DNA of 15,934 nt from CAZJHX01 sp964545715 (GTDB lineage: Bacteria; Myxococcota_A; UBA9042; GCA-2863065): contig CAZJHX010000210.1 of assembly GCA_964545715.1 (NCBI GenBank), positions 1-15,934 on the forward strand, given 5' to 3'. Under the pieces are notes generated by a model. That model did no database searches, was not told the origin of the DNA, and was given only the letters and a program-made list of their open reading frames with translations. How positions within the stretch are numbered: position 1 is the stretch's first letter; each line of letters opens with the position of its first letter. Shown one piece after another: positions 6,607 to 13,559 of this stretch. The position numbers and the translations under genes are program-made.

Positions 6607-8273
6607 GGGTTGGCTTCCAGAATAGCCGTGATGTCCTGCAGCACCTCTTCGGGGTGGTTCTTGGTGCTGCTTACAGGATAGGTCAGCACCCAGCTGCCTG
6701 CCGGGTCCAGGATGACGGTCACGCGGTCGGCAAACCACGACACGCTGTAAGCGCCGTAGTGCTTGGCCATCTCGAACTCGCCGTCGCTGAAGAGGCGGTA
6801 CTGAAAGTTCTCTTTGGCGCTGAACGCCTTGTTTTCGGCGTTGCTGTCAAAGCTGGCGCCATAGATCTCGACGTTGAGGGCCTGGAACTGGTCGTAGAGG
6901 TCGCGGAACCCGCAACCCTCGGTGGTTCACCCAGGGGTTTTGGCTTTTGGATAAAACCACATAACCGTCCAGTGGCCCTTGAAGTCGTCCTCGGTGACCT
7001 GAACGCCCTCCTCGTCTGTGACGGCCGCCAGTGACGGCAGGCCCAGGTAGTCAGGCGCCGCTTGGCCGTACAGGCCCGCAGGCAGCGTCGGGGGCTCGGT
7101 GGGCTCCGGCGGATCCTCGACCGGCGGGTCCTCCTCGGGCGGATCCTCGACCGGCGGGTCCTCCACGGGCGGGTCCTCAACCGGCCGGTCGTCCGGATCC
7201 GGCGCATCCTCGCCAACCGTGACGGCCTCGCCCGCTGCAAAGGCACGGATGGCGGTCGCCACGTCCTCGTGCGCGTTGTGGTTGATCCAGTGGCTGACAC
7301 CGGGCAGCGTCCGAATCGTCAAGTTGGTCACGTACTGGTCCAGTCCGATGAGGTTGCCCGGCAGCAGCGCGCTGTCGGCCATGCCCCAGAGCACCAGCGT
7401 CTTCAGGTCCGGGATCGTCACATCGACGTCAATGCCCTCGTCCGCGCTGAGGTTGGCACGATACCAGCGCACCATCGACAGCAGCGCCTCGGGCTGGCCC
7501 CAGGCGTCCTTGTACTTGCCGAGGTCCTCGTCGCTCAGGCCCGCCTCTTCCATGGCCCCCACCAGCAGCGCAAAGTCGTTGCCGCCCATCGCGGTCTCGG
7601 AGCCCTCGGTCAGCAACAGGCTGACATAGCTGCTGGCCGCCTGCTGGTCCGGGTTCTCCGCCAGCTCCCGCGAAAACACGTTGGGATGCGGGCCGTTGGC
7701 GATGATCAGGCCGCTGAGCTTGTCGGGGTGCTGCGCGCCGACCACCCAGGCCACTGCGCCGCCCCAGTCGTGGCCGACCAACAGGACGGGCTCGGTGCTC
7801 ACCGCGTCGATCAATCCGACGACGTCCGCCACCAGGTGCGGCATCTCATAGTCCGCCTGTTCGGGCGGCTTGTCGGACGTGTTGTACCCGCGCTGGTCGG
7901 GCGCGATCACCCGAAAATCGGCGGACAGGTCGGCCATCAGGTCGTTCCAGCCGAACCAGAACTCAGGAAAGCCGTGCAGCAGGATGATCGTCGGGCCGGC
8001 GCCGCGACAGGCCACGTTCAAGGACACCTCGCCCACGTCGACGGTGCGGAACTCCACCATGTCGGTGGCGCAGTCCTCGCTCCAGATTCCGGGCGTGTCC
8101 GTTGTCGCGCCGGTGGCGGTGTCGCCGCCGGTGTCGTCGGTCGTTGAGCCGGTATCGACCGTCCCGGTGTCCCCGGTGCCCCCGGTACCCGAGCCGCCGG
8201 TATCGGACCCGCCGTCACCACCGGACGAGCAGGCCATCAAAACGCTAAGCATCAGCGATAAAAACAGTCTCAT
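6603..8273 (-). CDS. Selenoprotein lipoprotein: epoxide-hydrolase-like domain fused to a Sec-peroxiredoxin (in-frame TGA at 6927-6929)
   Basis: A 556-residue exported lipoprotein if TGA is read as selenocysteine. Signal peptide MRLFLSLMLSVLMAC, lipidated C15, then a Gly/Asp/Thr linker (16-60). Residues about 72-348 are an alpha/beta hydrolase of the epoxide-hydrolase group: HGFPEFW (100-106), nucleophile D169 in GHDWGG, D300, H328 in GVSHW, and lid tyrosines probably Y216 (SSYVS) and Y271 (WYRAN). A (PVEDP)n linker (about 363-390) leads to a PrxQ/BCP-type peroxiredoxin (401-556): FYPKAKTPG-U449-TTEGC454, a U-x4-C pair matching the family's C-x4-C, then NVEIYGASFDS, HYGAYSVSWFADRVTVILDP and a normal C-terminus ending EANP-TAG. 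Start ATG overlaps the upstream TGA (ATGA, 8270-8273). If TGA stops translation, only the hydrolase (448 residues) is made. Confidence 0.88.
6897..6920 (-). promoter_or_regulatory. Bacterial SECIS-like hairpin directly downstream of the Sec codon
   Basis: The mRNA hairpin begins 7 nt after the TGA. GAGG pairs with CCUC (4 bp), one G is bulged, then UUGCGG pairs with CCGCGA (6 bp, one U-G), leaving the loop GUU, or GGUUC if the last G-C pair opens. An alternative register pairs GGU with ACC and leaves a U-G mismatch, giving GGU-U-GC(R)-GGU. This is nearly the upper stem-loop of E. coli fdhF (GGU-U-GCA-GGUC), with the loop G-U at +18/+19 after the UGA compared with about +20/+21 in fdhF. SelB recognises this bulged-U and loop-GU arrangement. 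Confidence 0.75.
6927..6929 (-). other. Selenocysteine codon (recoded TGA), residue 449
   Basis: TGA lies in frame at the peroxidatic position of the peroxiredoxin domain: TPG-TGA-TTEGC, where PrxQ/BCP proteins have TPGC-x4-C. The same frame continues without any other stop to TAG at 6603-6605. TGA is an ordinary stop elsewhere in this window, for example in the two ATGA start/stop overlaps at 2122-2125 and 8270-8273, so a general recoding of TGA is unlikely. Confidence 0.88.
7108..7197 (-). repeat. Six 15-bp tandem units encoding the (PVEDP)n interdomain linker
   Basis: Six consecutive 15-nt units (start 7108, 7123, 7138, 7153, 7168, 7183; form GGCGGRTCCTCNNCG/C on the + strand, the last diverged) encode PVEDP/PEEDP repeats joining the hydrolase to the peroxiredoxin. 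Multiples of 15 nt keep the frame if copy number changes. The acidic, proline-rich sequence should be an extended spacer. Confidence 0.85.
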
Positions 8274-8956
8274 GCGGCGCACCCTATCTGTTTCAGGCGA
8301 TCGAAGCCATCTCGAAACGCGCCCACCAGCAGGTCCGGCGACGGGTCCAACGCCTCCAGCTCAGCGCGGCCCCCACCGAACCCGGTCGCGATAGCCAGCG
8401 TGTGGACATCGGCCCCCTGGCCGACAAGGACGTCGTTCAGGCTGTCACCGATCATCCAGATGCCTGCCCGGTCGACGCCGAAGCCCGCAATGATGTGCTC
8501 GATGCCGCGCGTGTCGGGCTTGGGTCTGACAACGCCCGTGGGAACCTGCGCCCCCGGGCCCAGCACCGCCTCAAACCAGCCGTTGAGCTTGAGCGCCTTC
8601 ATCACCTGGAGCGTGACGTCGTGCGGCTTGTTGGTCAGCACCGCCTGCGGAACACCGTGGTCTTTGAAGTATTGCAGCGCATCCATCACCCCGTCGTACG
8701 GCTCGACCCCGGCGGTCGGATCGGCCACATAGATCCGGATAAACGCCGCATAGACCTCGGCGAACGGCTCGTCCGTCTCCGGCATAACCGCGTGCTCGAT
8801 CAGGTGGCGCGCGCCGTGACCCACGCAGGCGAGGCATTGAGCCTGCGTGATACTTGTCAGTCCGAGCGCCTCACGCACACGATTGACCGCGTGCGTGATG
8901 TTCAAGCTGGTGTCGAGCAGCGTCCCGTCGAGGTCGTAGATAACCCCAGTGATCAT
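8270..8956 (-). CDS. HAD-superfamily phosphatase, phosphoglycolate-phosphatase-like
   Basis: A 228-residue cytoplasmic HAD hydrolase. Motif I is D8-x-D10-G-T (IYDLDGTLLDT), with D8 the expected nucleophile; motif II is T108 in AVLTNKP; motif III is K146 in RPKPDT; motif IV is G170-D171-S172-x2-D175 (GDSLND). A helical cap (about residues 15-85) sits between motif I and the core, as in class I Gph/PGMB-type enzymes. Substrate could be 2-phosphoglycolate or another small phosphoester; sequence alone does not decide. GGAAG at 8962-8966 is 5 nt before the ATG. It starts 2 nt after the preceding gene's stop and its TGA overlaps the ATG of the selenoprotein gene, implying translational coupling. 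It is the only protein in this operon without an export signal. Confidence 0.88.
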   Translation of the reverse strand: MITGVIYDLDGTLLDTSLNITHAVNRVREALGLTSITQAQCLACVGHGARHLIEHAVMPETDEPFAEVYAAFIRIYVADPTAGVEPYDGVMDALQYFKDHGVPQAVLTNKPHDVTLQVMKALKLNGWFEAVLGPGAQVPTGVVRPKPDTRGIEHIIAGFGVDRAGIWMIGDSLNDVLVGQGADVHTLAIATGFGGGRAELEALDPSPDLLVGAFRDGFDRLKQIGCAA

Positions 8957-8958
8957 TG

Positions 8959-9657
8959 CTACTTCCGTCTCAGCACCGTCTTTGGCGCCGAGACCTTCGC
9001 CGGAGCCGCCGCGGGTTTGGCAGGCGCTGGAGCAGGCGCCGCTTTGGTCGGCCGTCGCCCGGTCCGACGGTTCAGCTCAGCCTGGAACCAGCCCCCCGTC
9101 ATCGCGTCGATCAGGCCCGACAGCTCCTCCATGCGCAGCTCTTTGGTCAGCAGCGACGCCTGGTCTGTCGGCGGCGTCAGGATCATGTCCACCTGCAGCC
9201 GGCGGCGCATGAAGTACAGCCGCGTGGACTCCTTCAGGATGCCCTCCATCAGCCCCGCCAGCGACGCGACGTCCAGCTCCTCCGCGTTGAAGATCAGCTG
9301 CGGCAGGTTCCACGTCAGCTTGCCGCGAATGTCGTAGGACGTGCCGCCCGCATCGCGCAGCACCCACTTCTCGACCGGGTCGAACTCCTTGTTGACCGTA
9401 TCCTCGTCCGCGCTGGACGACGAGTAGCCACCCGACAGCTCGGTCATGGGCAGGATGGCCTTCCAGCCGGCGCGCCGTCGCATCGAGGACACGGTGTCCT
9501 GGTTGACCTTGAAGTAGCGCAAGGCCGCCTCCTGGGTCTCCCGCACCGACGGCTCGGCCTGCAGCGCGTTCAGCTGAGCGCGGATGTTTTGCTGCGCTTG
9601 AGCCTCGGGCGCCAGCAGCGCGACCATACAAAACGATAAAAACAAAGTCTTCTTCAT
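8959..9657 (-). CDS. Exported protein, stand-alone paralogue of the neighbour's C-terminal module
   Basis: 232 residues with a Sec signal peptide (MKKTLFLSFCMVALLAPEAQA, cleavage before QQN). The body (about 36-191) is not a family I can name. It aligns without gaps to residues 492-536 of the upstream propeller protein (PSVRETQEAALRYFK with PRLTDAMDAAFRVHA; R-x-R/A-x-W-x2-x-h-P), and again at LTWNLPQLIFNAEEL/LTWDLSHLLFHIEEA and at LYFMRRRLQV...TPPTD...LRMEELSGLIDAMTGGWF. The C-terminus is a flexible Ala/Pro/Lys tail (APAPAPAKPAAAPAK) ending in basic residues. A strong Shine-Dalgarno (GGAGG) precedes the start. It may be a small outer-membrane or periplasmic domain partnering the propeller protein; that is inference. 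Confidence 0.78.
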   Translation of the reverse strand: MKKTLFLSFCMVALLAPEAQAQQNIRAQLNALQAEPSVRETQEAALRYFKVNQDTVSSMRRRAGWKAILPMTELSGGYSSSSADEDTVNKEFDPVEKWVLRDAGGTSYDIRGKLTWNLPQLIFNAEELDVASLAGLMEGILKESTRLYFMRRRLQVDMILTPPTDQASLLTKELRMEELSGLIDAMTGGWFQAELNRRTGRRPTKAAPAPAPAKPAAAPAKVSAPKTVLRRK

Positions 9658-9665
9658 GGGTTATG

Positions 9666-9670
9666 CCTCC
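9666..9670 (-). promoter_or_regulatory. Shine-Dalgarno of the 232-residue exported protein
   Basis: GGAGG on the minus strand lies 8 nt before the ATG at 9657, between the two exported-protein genes. It is the clearest ribosome binding site in the operon and fixes this start. Confidence 0.8.
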
Positions 9671-9673
9671 AAA

Positions 9674-11710
9674 TCATTGAACAAGCGGCAGGCGCTCCAA
9701 CCCCCGCGTTTGAGTGTCGTACAGGCCACCTGTCAACTGGTTCAGGTGGGCGGTCAGCTCTTCCAGCCGCAGCCGCAGGTTCATCAGCGCGCGCACATCG
9801 TTTGGCGGCACCGTCACCGTCTGGACCAGCACGCGGCGCCGCTCTTCATACAGCCGCTGAACCTCCACCTTCAGCTTCAAATACGTCATGTTGGCGTCGT
9901 TGAAGTAGCGGCCGTAGGGCGCCTCCTCGATGTGAAACAGCAGGTGGCTCAGGTCCCAGGTGAGCCAGGCGCCGAAATAGGGCAGCTGGTAGCGACCGGC
10001 GTGCGTAAACAACAGCCCCGAGTCGAAGCCGCCGCCACCGATTCCGCCGGGTACGGCGAAAGACCCGAACTCAGCGGAGTTCGTGGCGCCATTGGTATCC
10101 ACCGCGACGAAGCCCGCCCACGCGTGCAGCTCCGGCACCAACGAAGACCAGCGCGCGCGCGCTCGAAGGGCGCCCAGCTCCCCCATATGCGACGCATGCA
10201 CCCGAAAAGCGGCGTCCATTGCGTCGGTCAGGCGCGGCTCCCGCTTCAGCTGCTCTCTCAGCGCCGCCCAGCGCACAGGGTCCGGCTGCGGCGGCGGCTT
10301 GGGCGACACCTTCAGCAGCTCGGCCGACGTCGCGATCCAGAACGTGTCCTTCTCTTTGCTGTCGAACACGATCATGCGCGGGGACCAGTCCGAGTCGTTG
10401 ATGTACATCGCCGACCAGGTCTTGCCCCAGTCGAACGTCTCCCACACCTGCAGGTACGTGTTGGCGATGAGGTGGTTGCTGTCCGCCGGATCCGCGATCA
10501 GGCGCCACACCCACTGGCTGGTGAACAAGAATCCGCCGGAGCGCGACCAGCTCTTGCCGCCGTCGCTGGACTTGAAGATGCCGTCCTTAGTCGCCAGCTG
10601 CACGCGATCGGGGTCGTTGGGATCGACCGCGATCGACATGATGAAGTTCTGGGTGGGCAGCGTCTCAAAGAAGATCCACTTCCAGTTGATGCCACCGTCA
10701 TCGCTGCGGAATGCGCCGTTGTTCGACCCGGCGTACATGATCTTGGGATTTTTGGGGTAGAACGCGACCCAATGGGCCAGCAGCGACGACAGCTGCGTCC
10801 CCGTTACGCGCAGGAATCTGTCGCCGCCGTCCGGCGAATAGAGCAGCCCCTGCCCTGTGCCCAGCCAGATCTTGTCGGGGTCACTCGGATCAAATGCCAC
10901 AAAGTGACAGAACCGCTCCAGATAGCTGCGCCCGTTGAAGATGTCGATCCAGCCCAGCCCGCCGTCCGTCGTGCGAAACAGCCCCATCGCGGTGGCCACG
11001 ACGGCGATCTTGGGGTTGGTCGGGTGGATGGCCACGTGGTTCACCCAGGTGGGCTCCAGGCCCTTGATATTCAACAGCAGCTTCAAGTTCAGCCCGATCA
11101 GGCGCAGCTGCCGCTTGGCCATCAGCGCCTGCAAGCGCGGTGCAGCGCGCACGATGCCGATACCGAAGCGGCTGCTGTCTCCCCCGCCCGAGAGACCGAG
11201 ATTGTCATGTGCAAGCTCGCCGGCTCCCGGCGACTCCCCCACGGGCCCGCCGAGATTGAGCCCAGCCGTGCCCGGACCGATCCGCACGCCGCCGACCTCT
11301 GTCCGATCGAGATAGTCGTTGGTGCTGAACGGGATCTTCCACACGCCGGTGAGCAGGCCCTGCCACTTGAACTGTGCCTTGGTCAGATTGGGCGTGCTTG
11401 TCGGCCGAATCGCGCCGAAGAACTTCACCCGCTCGGTGATCAGCCGCCCCTCCTGCCAGGACTGCCCGCCGTCGTGGGACGCGTACACAAATCCGTTGTA
11501 CGAGGTCGCATACAGCGTCTTGGCGTTGGACGGGCTGATCGCGATGTGCTTGAACGTGACGCCGCGCACGCCGAAGCGGTAGTTCTCGATGTACCGAGGC
11601 GGGGCCGGCTTCAGCTTGGCGGCGCGCTCGCCCAGCTTGTCCAGGTTCTGCTGCGCCAGCGCAGGACCGGCCAGCAGAAACGCCAGAGCGACTGAGAGCA
11701 GCCGGGTCAT
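9674..11710 (-). CDS. Exported BNR/sortilin-type beta-propeller with C-terminal module
   Basis: 678 residues with a signal peptide (MTRLLSVALAFLLAGPALA, cleavage before QQN). Residues about 50-470 hold six BNR/Asp-box blades of the form S-x-D-G-G-x-x-W: YASHDGGQSW (76-85), FRTTDGGLGW (245-254), YSPDGGDRF (291-299), FRSDDGGINW (334-343), FKSSDGGKSW (379-388) and WETFDWGKTW (423-432). Each is preceded by a strand such as VAFDPSDPDKIWLGT. This is the VPS10/YCF48/BNR propeller type; no sialidase catalytic residues are evident. A Gly-rich insertion (about 140-180) interrupts blades one and two. Residues about 490-664 form a second module duplicated in the downstream protein. Start is ATG at 11710, 7 nt after the preceding gene's stop, with no obvious ribosome binding site. 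Function is unknown; surface binding is likely. Confidence 0.85.
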   Translation of the reverse strand: MTRLLSVALAFLLAGPALAQQNLDKLGERAAKLKPAPPRYIENYRFGVRGVTFKHIAISPSNAKTLYATSYNGFVYASHDGGQSWQEGRLITERVKFFGAIRPTSTPNLTKAQFKWQGLLTGVWKIPFSTNDYLDRTEVGGVRIGPGTAGLNLGGPVGESPGAGELAHDNLGLSGGGDSSRFGIGIVRAAPRLQALMAKRQLRLIGLNLKLLLNIKGLEPTWVNHVAIHPTNPKIAVVATAMGLFRTTDGGLGWIDIFNGRSYLERFCHFVAFDPSDPDKIWLGTGQGLLYSPDGGDRFLRVTGTQLSSLLAHWVAFYPKNPKIMYAGSNNGAFRSDDGGINWKWIFFETLPTQNFIMSIAVDPNDPDRVQLATKDGIFKSSDGGKSWSRSGGFLFTSQWVWRLIADPADSNHLIANTYLQVWETFDWGKTWSAMYINDSDWSPRMIVFDSKEKDTFWIATSAELLKVSPKPPPQPDPVRWAALREQLKREPRLTDAMDAAFRVHASHMGELGALRARARWSSLVPELHAWAGFVAVDTNGATNSAEFGSFAVPGGIGGGGFDSGLLFTHAGRYQLPYFGAWLTWDLSHLLFHIEEAPYGRYFNDANMTYLKLKVEVQRLYEERRRVLVQTVTVPPNDVRALMNLRLRLEELTAHLNQLTGGLYDTQTRGLERLPLVQ

Positions 11711-11717
11711 TCGATAG

Positions 11718-13544
11718 CTAGTCGAGTCCCACTATCTTGAGAGAGTAGGTGTCGTAACAGGCGGTGCCGCCGTAGTTCTGTACGCCCACGATCCACAGCC
11801 CGCCGTCGTTGCTGGCAAAGTTCTCAGACCAGTCGATCTTCTTGTCCTGGTTGGCGCCCGTGTGGCTCTTCTCAGGGTCGTTGGAGTTGCACTTGTCGGT
11901 GCCCTTGTACAAGAAGAGGTCTGCGTCGATGTCGCCCTGCTGTTGGGTCAGGTCCACCTTGATGTGCTCGGGCCCCAGCACGCTCGTCCCGTCGTCCACA
12001 TAGAAGCCGTAGTAGTCCCACTTGTCGGTCGACGTGTGGAACGTGCCAAACACCGTCTCGTCGACGTCCGGCGAGCTCTCGCTGTTGAGCAGGTGGTAGC
12101 TGTTGCAGGTGTTGTTGGTCTCGTATTGGTCGGCCTGAGTGTCCTTGATGCCGTCGCAGTTCTCGTCCTGGTCGCTGCCGCAGATCTCGGTCTTGGGCTT
12201 GACCTCGCCCAGACAGCTGCCGAACGGGTTCCACTGACAGTTGCCGTTGCACGTGTGGACCTTGGTGCCGTACTCGCAGATACCCACGTTGGTCTCCCCG
12301 CACGCCTCCTCCTGAGACTCGCCCACCGCGCACGGACCGGCGCCCAGACAGCTGGTCCACTGACCCCAGGTGCAGTTATTGGCGCAGGTCCGCTTCTTGT
12401 TGCCGCAGTTGCCGCACGCCTCCTCGTCCACCTCGCCCCCAACGCAAGGACCGGCGCCGTCGCAGGCGCCAAAGTCACTCCACTGACAACCGGCCAGGCA
12501 CGTGGACGTCTGGGTGCCGCAGTTGCCGCATGACTGGGTCTTGGTCTCCCCCTGCACACAGCCGGTGCCGTCAACGCACTCGCTCCACACGCCCCAGGCG
12601 CACTTCTGGTCGCACAGGCGCGTCTGGCTGCCGCAGTTGCCGCACGCCTGCTCGGCCTCCTCGCCCTTCTTGCACTGCCCCTGATTGGCACACTCGCTCC
12701 ACTCGCCCCAGGCGCACGTCGAGCCGCAGGTGCGCGTTTGCATACCGCAGTTTCCGCACTCCTCCTGGCCGATCTCGTTGGGCGCGCAGGGGCCCTCCCC
12801 CGTGCAGATATCCGAGAAGATGAAGACGCCGTCCGGCCCGCAGTTGCCCTGCGCCGTGCCGCAGTTGCCGCACGCCTTGGTCGTGGTGTCGCCGGACTCG
12901 CAGGTGCAGTCGGTCGGCGCATCGCACGGGCCCCAGTTGCCGCCGCCGTCACAGGTCTGATCACCCTCGCCGCACACGCCCTCGCAGGTGCGCTGCTGGC
13001 CGGGAGTGCACGCTACGCACGGCGGGTTCTCGTCGGTCTTGCCGTTGCAGTCGTTGTCGATGCCGTCATCGCACTGCTCAAAATCGAGCTTCTGCGCCGC
13101 GTCGCATGTGCTCCACTCGCCGCCGTTGCAGACCTGCTGGCCCTGGTGGCACTCGTTGAAGCAGTTCTGCGTTTCCCCGGCGTTGCAGGCCGTGCCCAGA
13201 CACTGGCAGTCCACGCACTGCTTTGTGCAGGCCGCGTTGCCCCCACAGCAGTCCGCCGCGCGCTCGCACTGACAGGGTCCGCAGGTACCGTCGCTGAAGC
13301 ACTTCTGGCCGTTGCAGTCCGCGTCAGACTGGCAACCGGACGCCGTCAGCGGTTTGCACAGACAACCCTCACCGGGCCCACAGGCCTTGCCCGCCGCGTT
13401 GAAGCACAGCTGGTCACCGGGGCAGTCCGAGTTGGACGCACACGCCTTTACAGGGGTCTCGATCACCGGGTCCGCGCTGCAGGCTGCAGCCGCGATCACC
13501 ACTGCGATCGACAGGACATAGGTTCTGAGTAAAGCCCTCGCCAC
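11718..13544 (-). CDS. Cysteine-rich lipoprotein with 38-residue repeats, MopE-type motifs and a PPC-like domain
   Basis: 608 residues with about 70 cysteines. The signal peptide ends in a weak lipobox (IAAAAC, C22). Residues 30-222 are irregular Cys-rich units (CASNSDCPGDQLCFN, CQSDADCNGQKCFSDGTC) and a MopE-type putative metal-binding motif at 158-172 (CDDGIDNDCNGKTDE). Residues 225-414 are five exact 38-residue repeats starting CGNCG, with inner pattern QTRTC-x3-C-x-WG-x-WSEC, recalling thrombospondin type 1 or granulin-like disulfide units. A degenerate sixth starts at 415. A second MopE-like motif lies at 455-469 (CGSDQDENCDGIKD). Residues about 471-608 resemble a pre-peptidase C-terminal (PPC) beta domain (DKWDYYGFYVDDG, DADLFLYKG, LWIVGVQNYGG). 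Start is a GTG; no alternative ATG fits. The protein must be extracytoplasmic and disulfide-rich. It is probably an extended surface stalk. Confidence 0.85.
   Translation of the reverse strand: MARALLRTYVLSIAVVIAAAACSADPVIETPVKACASNSDCPGDQLCFNAAGKACGPGEGCLCKPLTASGCQSDADCNGQKCFSDGTCGPCQCERAADCCGGNAACTKQCVDCQCLGTACNAGETQNCFNECHQGQQVCNGGEWSTCDAAQKLDFEQCDDGIDNDCNGKTDENPPCVACTPGQQRTCEGVCGEGDQTCDGGGNWGPCDAPTDCTCESGDTTTKACGNCGTAQGNCGPDGVFIFSDICTGEGPCAPNEIGQEECGNCGMQTRTCGSTCAWGEWSECANQGQCKKGEEAEQACGNCGSQTRLCDQKCAWGVWSECVDGTGCVQGETKTQSCGNCGTQTSTCLAGCQWSDFGACDGAGPCVGGEVDEEACGNCGNKKRTCANNCTWGQWTSCLGAGPCAVGESQEEACGETNVGICEYGTKVHTCNGNCQWNPFGSCLGEVKPKTEICGSDQDENCDGIKDTQADQYETNNTCNSYHLLNSESSPDVDETVFGTFHTSTDKWDYYGFYVDDGTSVLGPEHIKVDLTQQQGDIDADLFLYKGTDKCNSNDPEKSHTGANQDKKIDWSENFASNDGGLWIVGVQNYGGTACYDTYSLKIVGLD
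12303..12872 (-). repeat. Five 114-bp tandem repeats inside the Cys-rich lipoprotein gene
   Basis: Five copies of exactly 38 codons (residues 225, 263, 301, 339, 377 onward) each begin CGNCG and hold six to seven cysteines at nearly fixed positions. The exact period points to unit duplication followed by divergence. The copies differ at non-Cys positions, so this is an old or selected array rather than a fresh expansion. Confidence 0.9.
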
Positions 13545-13559
13545 GAGCGAGTAGGCTAT

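Noticed and set aside
6601..6627. GGCTA/TAGCC inverted repeat just after the convergent stops as a terminator
   Set aside because: Only 5 bp with a 17-nt loop and no T-tract on either strand; too weak to support.
6927..6929. TGA as a nonsense mutation making a pseudogene
   Set aside because: The stop falls exactly on the catalytic Cys codon, the downstream domain is fully preserved with its resolving Cys and a proper stop, and a SECIS-like hairpin follows at the right distance. I could not test selection statistically, so it remains the main alternative.
6719..7300. Overlapping leftward open frame covering the TGA region, suggesting a frameshift or a second gene
   Set aside because: Its translation is low-complexity Arg/Ser/Thr/Pro sequence typical of an out-of-frame GC-rich shadow. 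The peroxiredoxin sequence is in the hydrolase's own frame, so no frameshift is needed.
2122..8273. General reassignment of TGA as a sense codon in this organism
   Set aside because: TGA ends several genes at natural positions, including two ATGA start/stop overlaps and the end of the Rieske gene.
9656..11695. Long rightward open frame opposite the propeller gene
   Set aside because: Antisense shadow without recognisable domains; the leftward frame has a signal peptide and six Asp-box blades.
12303..12872. Tandem repeats as a possible CRISPR array
   Set aside because: The period is 114 bp, all in frame, without alternating unique spacers; it encodes Cys-framed protein repeats.
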